Shown: in pieces, positions 4,650 to 6,340 of the stretch
Position numbering within the stretch: position 1 is the stretch's first letter
How the letters are laid out: every line of letters starts with the position of its first letter
From: Nitrososphaerales archaeon
GTDB lineage: Archaea; Thermoproteota; Nitrososphaeria; Nitrososphaerales; Gagatemarchaeaceae
Assembly (NCBI GenBank): GCA_030039515.1
Contig: JASHVT010000144.1
Coordinates: 1 to 6,340, forward strand
Direction of reading: 5' to 3'
Length of the DNA stretch: 6,340 nt
Program-made: the position numbers and the translations under genes
The notes under the pieces: model-generated
The model's database searches: none
Told to the model about the DNA's origin: nothing
The model's input: only the letters and a program-made list of their open reading frames with translations

Positions 4650-5669
4650 TTGCGCGACATATTCTCCGAGGAAGTTGCAGCCCAGTTCGACCACAAAGGC
4701 GTGCGAAAGGCGTACGACGCATGGCCCGAGCTCGCAAGGATGGGGAGCGAAGCCGCGCCGGACGTCTCATTCGGCAAGGTGGAGAGAGTGTACTTCCTTG
4801 GAATGGGGGGCTCGGCAGCGGGCGGGGAGATAGCGGCGGGCTGGCTCGGGCGGCGTCATGGCGCGGCGGTCGGGGTCTTCAAGGGAGAGATACCGCCGGT
4901 CGACATGCGCGGGTCCCTCGCCGTCGCGTGCAGCGTCTCGGGTCAGACGGAGGAGACGATCAGCATGTTGGGGACGGCGGTCCAGAGGGGGGCATCGGCC
5001 GTCTCGGTGTCGTCCGGCGGACAGCTCGAGGAGCTGTCCCGCAAGCTAGGGGCGGCGCACATCGGCGCGCCTGCGGCGCTCGCGCCGAGGTACCTGCTCC
5101 CCTACATCACGTTCGCATGCATAGCGATCGCGACGGACGCGCTGGGGATCGACGCGAGCTCTGAGGTGCAAGACGCTCTGTCGGGCATGACAGCCGAGTC
5201 TGAGGCCATTCGCGTAGGCACGCCCCAGGAATCGAATCCTTCCAAGGAGATAGCATTCCGTCTGCTGGAGCGCACCCCAGCGACGTACGGGACCGCAGCC
5301 ACGAAAGGAGTCGGAGTCAGGTTCAAGAGCATACTCAACGAAAACGCCAAGAAGCACGCTTACTTCGACGTCATCCCTGAGATATTCCACAACGAGATCG
5401 AGGCGTGGGAGCGTCCCGACCCCGACTTCCTTCCGGTCTTCCTGAGGCACTCCCTCGACGGCGAGCGGGAGAGGAGGCTCACCGACAGGATGATCATGAT
5501 GCTGAACGACCTGGACGTCCAGCCGCTGGAGGTGAAGGGGAGAGGCGGCTCGAGCCTAGCGGAGCTGGCCACGATGGTCTACAGGCTGGACCTCGCGGCC
5601 TACTACGTGGCCGTGGGGCTGCACATGGACCCGTTGCCGACCAGGCTCCTCGACGCCCTCAAGAAGTGA
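4650..5669 (+). CDS. Bifunctional phosphoglucose/phosphomannose isomerase (SIS-domain, archaeal PGI/PMI type)
   Basis: It interconverts fructose-6-P with glucose-6-P and mannose-6-P in the cytoplasm, feeding glycolysis/gluconeogenesis and GDP-mannose synthesis. The 339 residues hold two SIS domains. The first has GMGGSAAGGE (51-60) and the phosphosugar loop SVSGQTEET (95-103). The second has RFKSILNENAKKHAYFDVIPEIFHNEIEAW (224-253), containing the Glu (E231) and His (H247) that line up with the catalytic residues of the Pyrobaculum aerophilum enzyme, and a C-terminal LLDALKK whose Lys would be the third. Family members usually have PELNHNE where this has PEIFHNE, so F246 replaces a common Asn next to the catalytic His. 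It is slightly longer than the roughly 300-residue crenarchaeal enzymes. The start is TTG with GGGGT just upstream; no earlier plausible start was seen. It lies downstream of the nucleotidyltransferase and GlmU-like genes, consistent with a shared sugar-nucleotide role. Confidence 0.9.
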   Translation: MRDIFSEEVAAQFDHKGVRKAYDAWPELARMGSEAAPDVSFGKVERVYFLGMGGSAAGGEIAAGWLGRRHGAAVGVFKGEIPPVDMRGSLAVACSVSGQTEETISMLGTAVQRGASAVSVSSGGQLEELSRKLGAAHIGAPAALAPRYLLPYITFACIAIATDALGIDASSEVQDALSGMTAESEAIRVGTPQESNPSKEIAFRLLERTPATYGTAATKGVGVRFKSILNENAKKHAYFDVIPEIFHNEIEAWERPDPDFLPVFLRHSLDGERERRLTDRMIMMLNDLDVQPLEVKGRGGSSLAELATMVYRLDLAAYYVAVGLHMDPLPTRLLDALKK

Positions 5670-5670
5670 C

Positions 5671-6340
5671 CTACTTTATCCCCACGAGCTGAGCCAGCTC
5701 CTTCCGCGCGCTCGCGCCGAGGAACTGGGCCGCCGCCTCAGGCGTGACTTCACTTACGTAGATCCCGCCCCCGATCTCAAGGCCGCCCTGAGGCACCTTC
5801 CTGGGATACACCTCGATGTGCCAGTGGATCTGCTTCGTCGTCTTCTTCTCAGACGAGCTGTGGAAGACCATCACGAAGGTCTGAGACTCCAGCGCCCTCG
5901 CCATACCGCCTAACGTGGAGCGGAGCATCAGCGCAAGGTCCATCATCTCCTTCTGGGAGAGCTTGAGGATGCTCGTCATGTGCCGCTTCGGATAGATCCA
6001 GAACTCGTACGGATGGGTCGAGACCCAAGGGGAGAAGGCGATGAAGAAGTCGGTGGCGAGGATCTGCCTGGGCCCGCCTGTCTCCGTGGAGACGACCTGG
6101 CACATCGGGCAGACGCCGAGGTCGTTCAAGGACTGCTGTACCGTGGTAGCCTCCTGCTCGACCGCAGGAGGGACCCTCGGCGTCGTGACTATCTGCATGC
6201 TGGGATGGACGGCGGTCGGCGCGCCCTCCTTCTCGCTGTTGGCGTAGATGAGGACATAGCTCACGCCCTTCTGAGAGTAAAGCCACCTCACCTTGTCCTG
6301 GAGGGACGCGAGTATGTTCGTCCACTGCTCTATGTCGATC
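5671..6340 (-). CDS. GalT-type hexose-1-phosphate uridylyltransferase, C-terminal part (N-terminus beyond the right edge)
   Basis: About 222 C-terminal codons are visible; the frame is open to the edge, so the GTG at 6291 is internal. Counting from that GTG as residue 1, YVLIYANSEKEG (12-23) corresponds to the family's Asn/Gly-rich loop, VHPSMQI (28-34) to the HPHxQI active-site strand, and GVCPMCQ (59-65) to the second CxxC of archaeal-type GalTs. FSPWVSTHPYEFWIYPKRH (86-104), IHWHIEVYPR and the GGIYVSEVTPEAAAQFL end follow the family order. GalT moves UMP between UDP-glucose and galactose-1-P in the Leloir pathway. E. coli GalT uses the second His of HPH as nucleophile (H166); here it is Ser (codon 6199-6201), so classical activity is doubtful. 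It is convergent with the isomerase, one base between stops. A related HIT/GalT-superfamily phosphorylase is the alternative. Confidence 0.85.
   Translation of the reverse strand, partial: IDIEQWTNILASLQDKVRWLYSQKGVSYVLIYANSEKEGAPTAVHPSMQIVTTPRVPPAVEQEATTVQQSLNDLGVCPMCQVVSTETGGPRQILATDFFIAFSPWVSTHPYEFWIYPKRHMTSILKLSQKEMMDLALMLRSTLGGMARALESQTFVMVFHSSSEKKTTKQIHWHIEVYPRKVPQGGLEIGGGIYVSEVTPEAAAQFLGASARKELAQLVGIK

Noticed and set aside
1..6340. tRNA, rRNA, CRISPR arrays, insertion sequences
   Set aside because: I looked for clover-leaf arms, regularly spaced repeats, transposase motifs and terminal repeats, and saw none. The window is almost fully accounted for by metabolic genes.

Overview
This is a GC-rich window that reads as archaeal. 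Arginine is mostly AGG and the genes are tightly packed. Start codons are mostly TTG or GTG, AT-rich TATA-like boxes lie about 26-30 bases before starts that have no ribosome binding site, and the recognisable sugar enzymes are of archaeal type. A heme O synthase implies an aerobic or at least oxidase-bearing lineage, and a Nitrososphaeria-like (Thermoproteota) archaeon fits best. This placement is inferred from composition and gene types and was not tested with a tree.

Layout. At the left edge (minus strand) is the first 22 codons of a small membrane protein that looks like TatA. Diverging from it is a UbiA-family heme O synthase (182-1066, +). A GNAT acetyltransferase (1099-1677, -) converges on that gene. 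A 164-base divergent spacer then leads to a plus-strand run of three tightly spaced genes: an unassigned protein with a TIM-barrel-like strand/helix pattern (1842-2558), a sugar-phosphate nucleotidyltransferase (about 2548-3261), and a GlmU-like protein with a degenerate N-terminal nucleotidyltransferase part and a left-handed beta-helix acyltransferase part (3266-4510). After 139 bases with its own TATA-like box comes a bifunctional phosphoglucose/phosphomannose isomerase (4650-5669, +). The right edge holds the C-terminal part of a GalT-type hexose-1-phosphate uridylyltransferase (5671 to the edge, -), tail to tail with the isomerase with one base between the stop codons.

How the genes may work together. 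From about 1842 rightward the window is a sugar-nucleotide supply region. PGI/PMI links fructose-6-P, glucose-6-P and mannose-6-P. The nucleotidyltransferase could activate a hexose-1-P, such as mannose-1-P to GDP-mannose. The GlmU-like protein would make N-acetylglucosamine-1-P and/or UDP-GlcNAc, and GalT would exchange UDP between hexose phosphates. These products would feed N-glycosylation and surface glycans. The phosphomutases and GlmS are not in the window.

Points most worth a second look are the unassigned barrel-like protein leading the cluster, a Ser in place of the nucleophilic His in the GalT-like protein, a nucleotidyltransferase whose conserved nucleotide-binding loop lies upstream of any ATG, GTG or TTG start, and the near-exclusive use of TTG starts.
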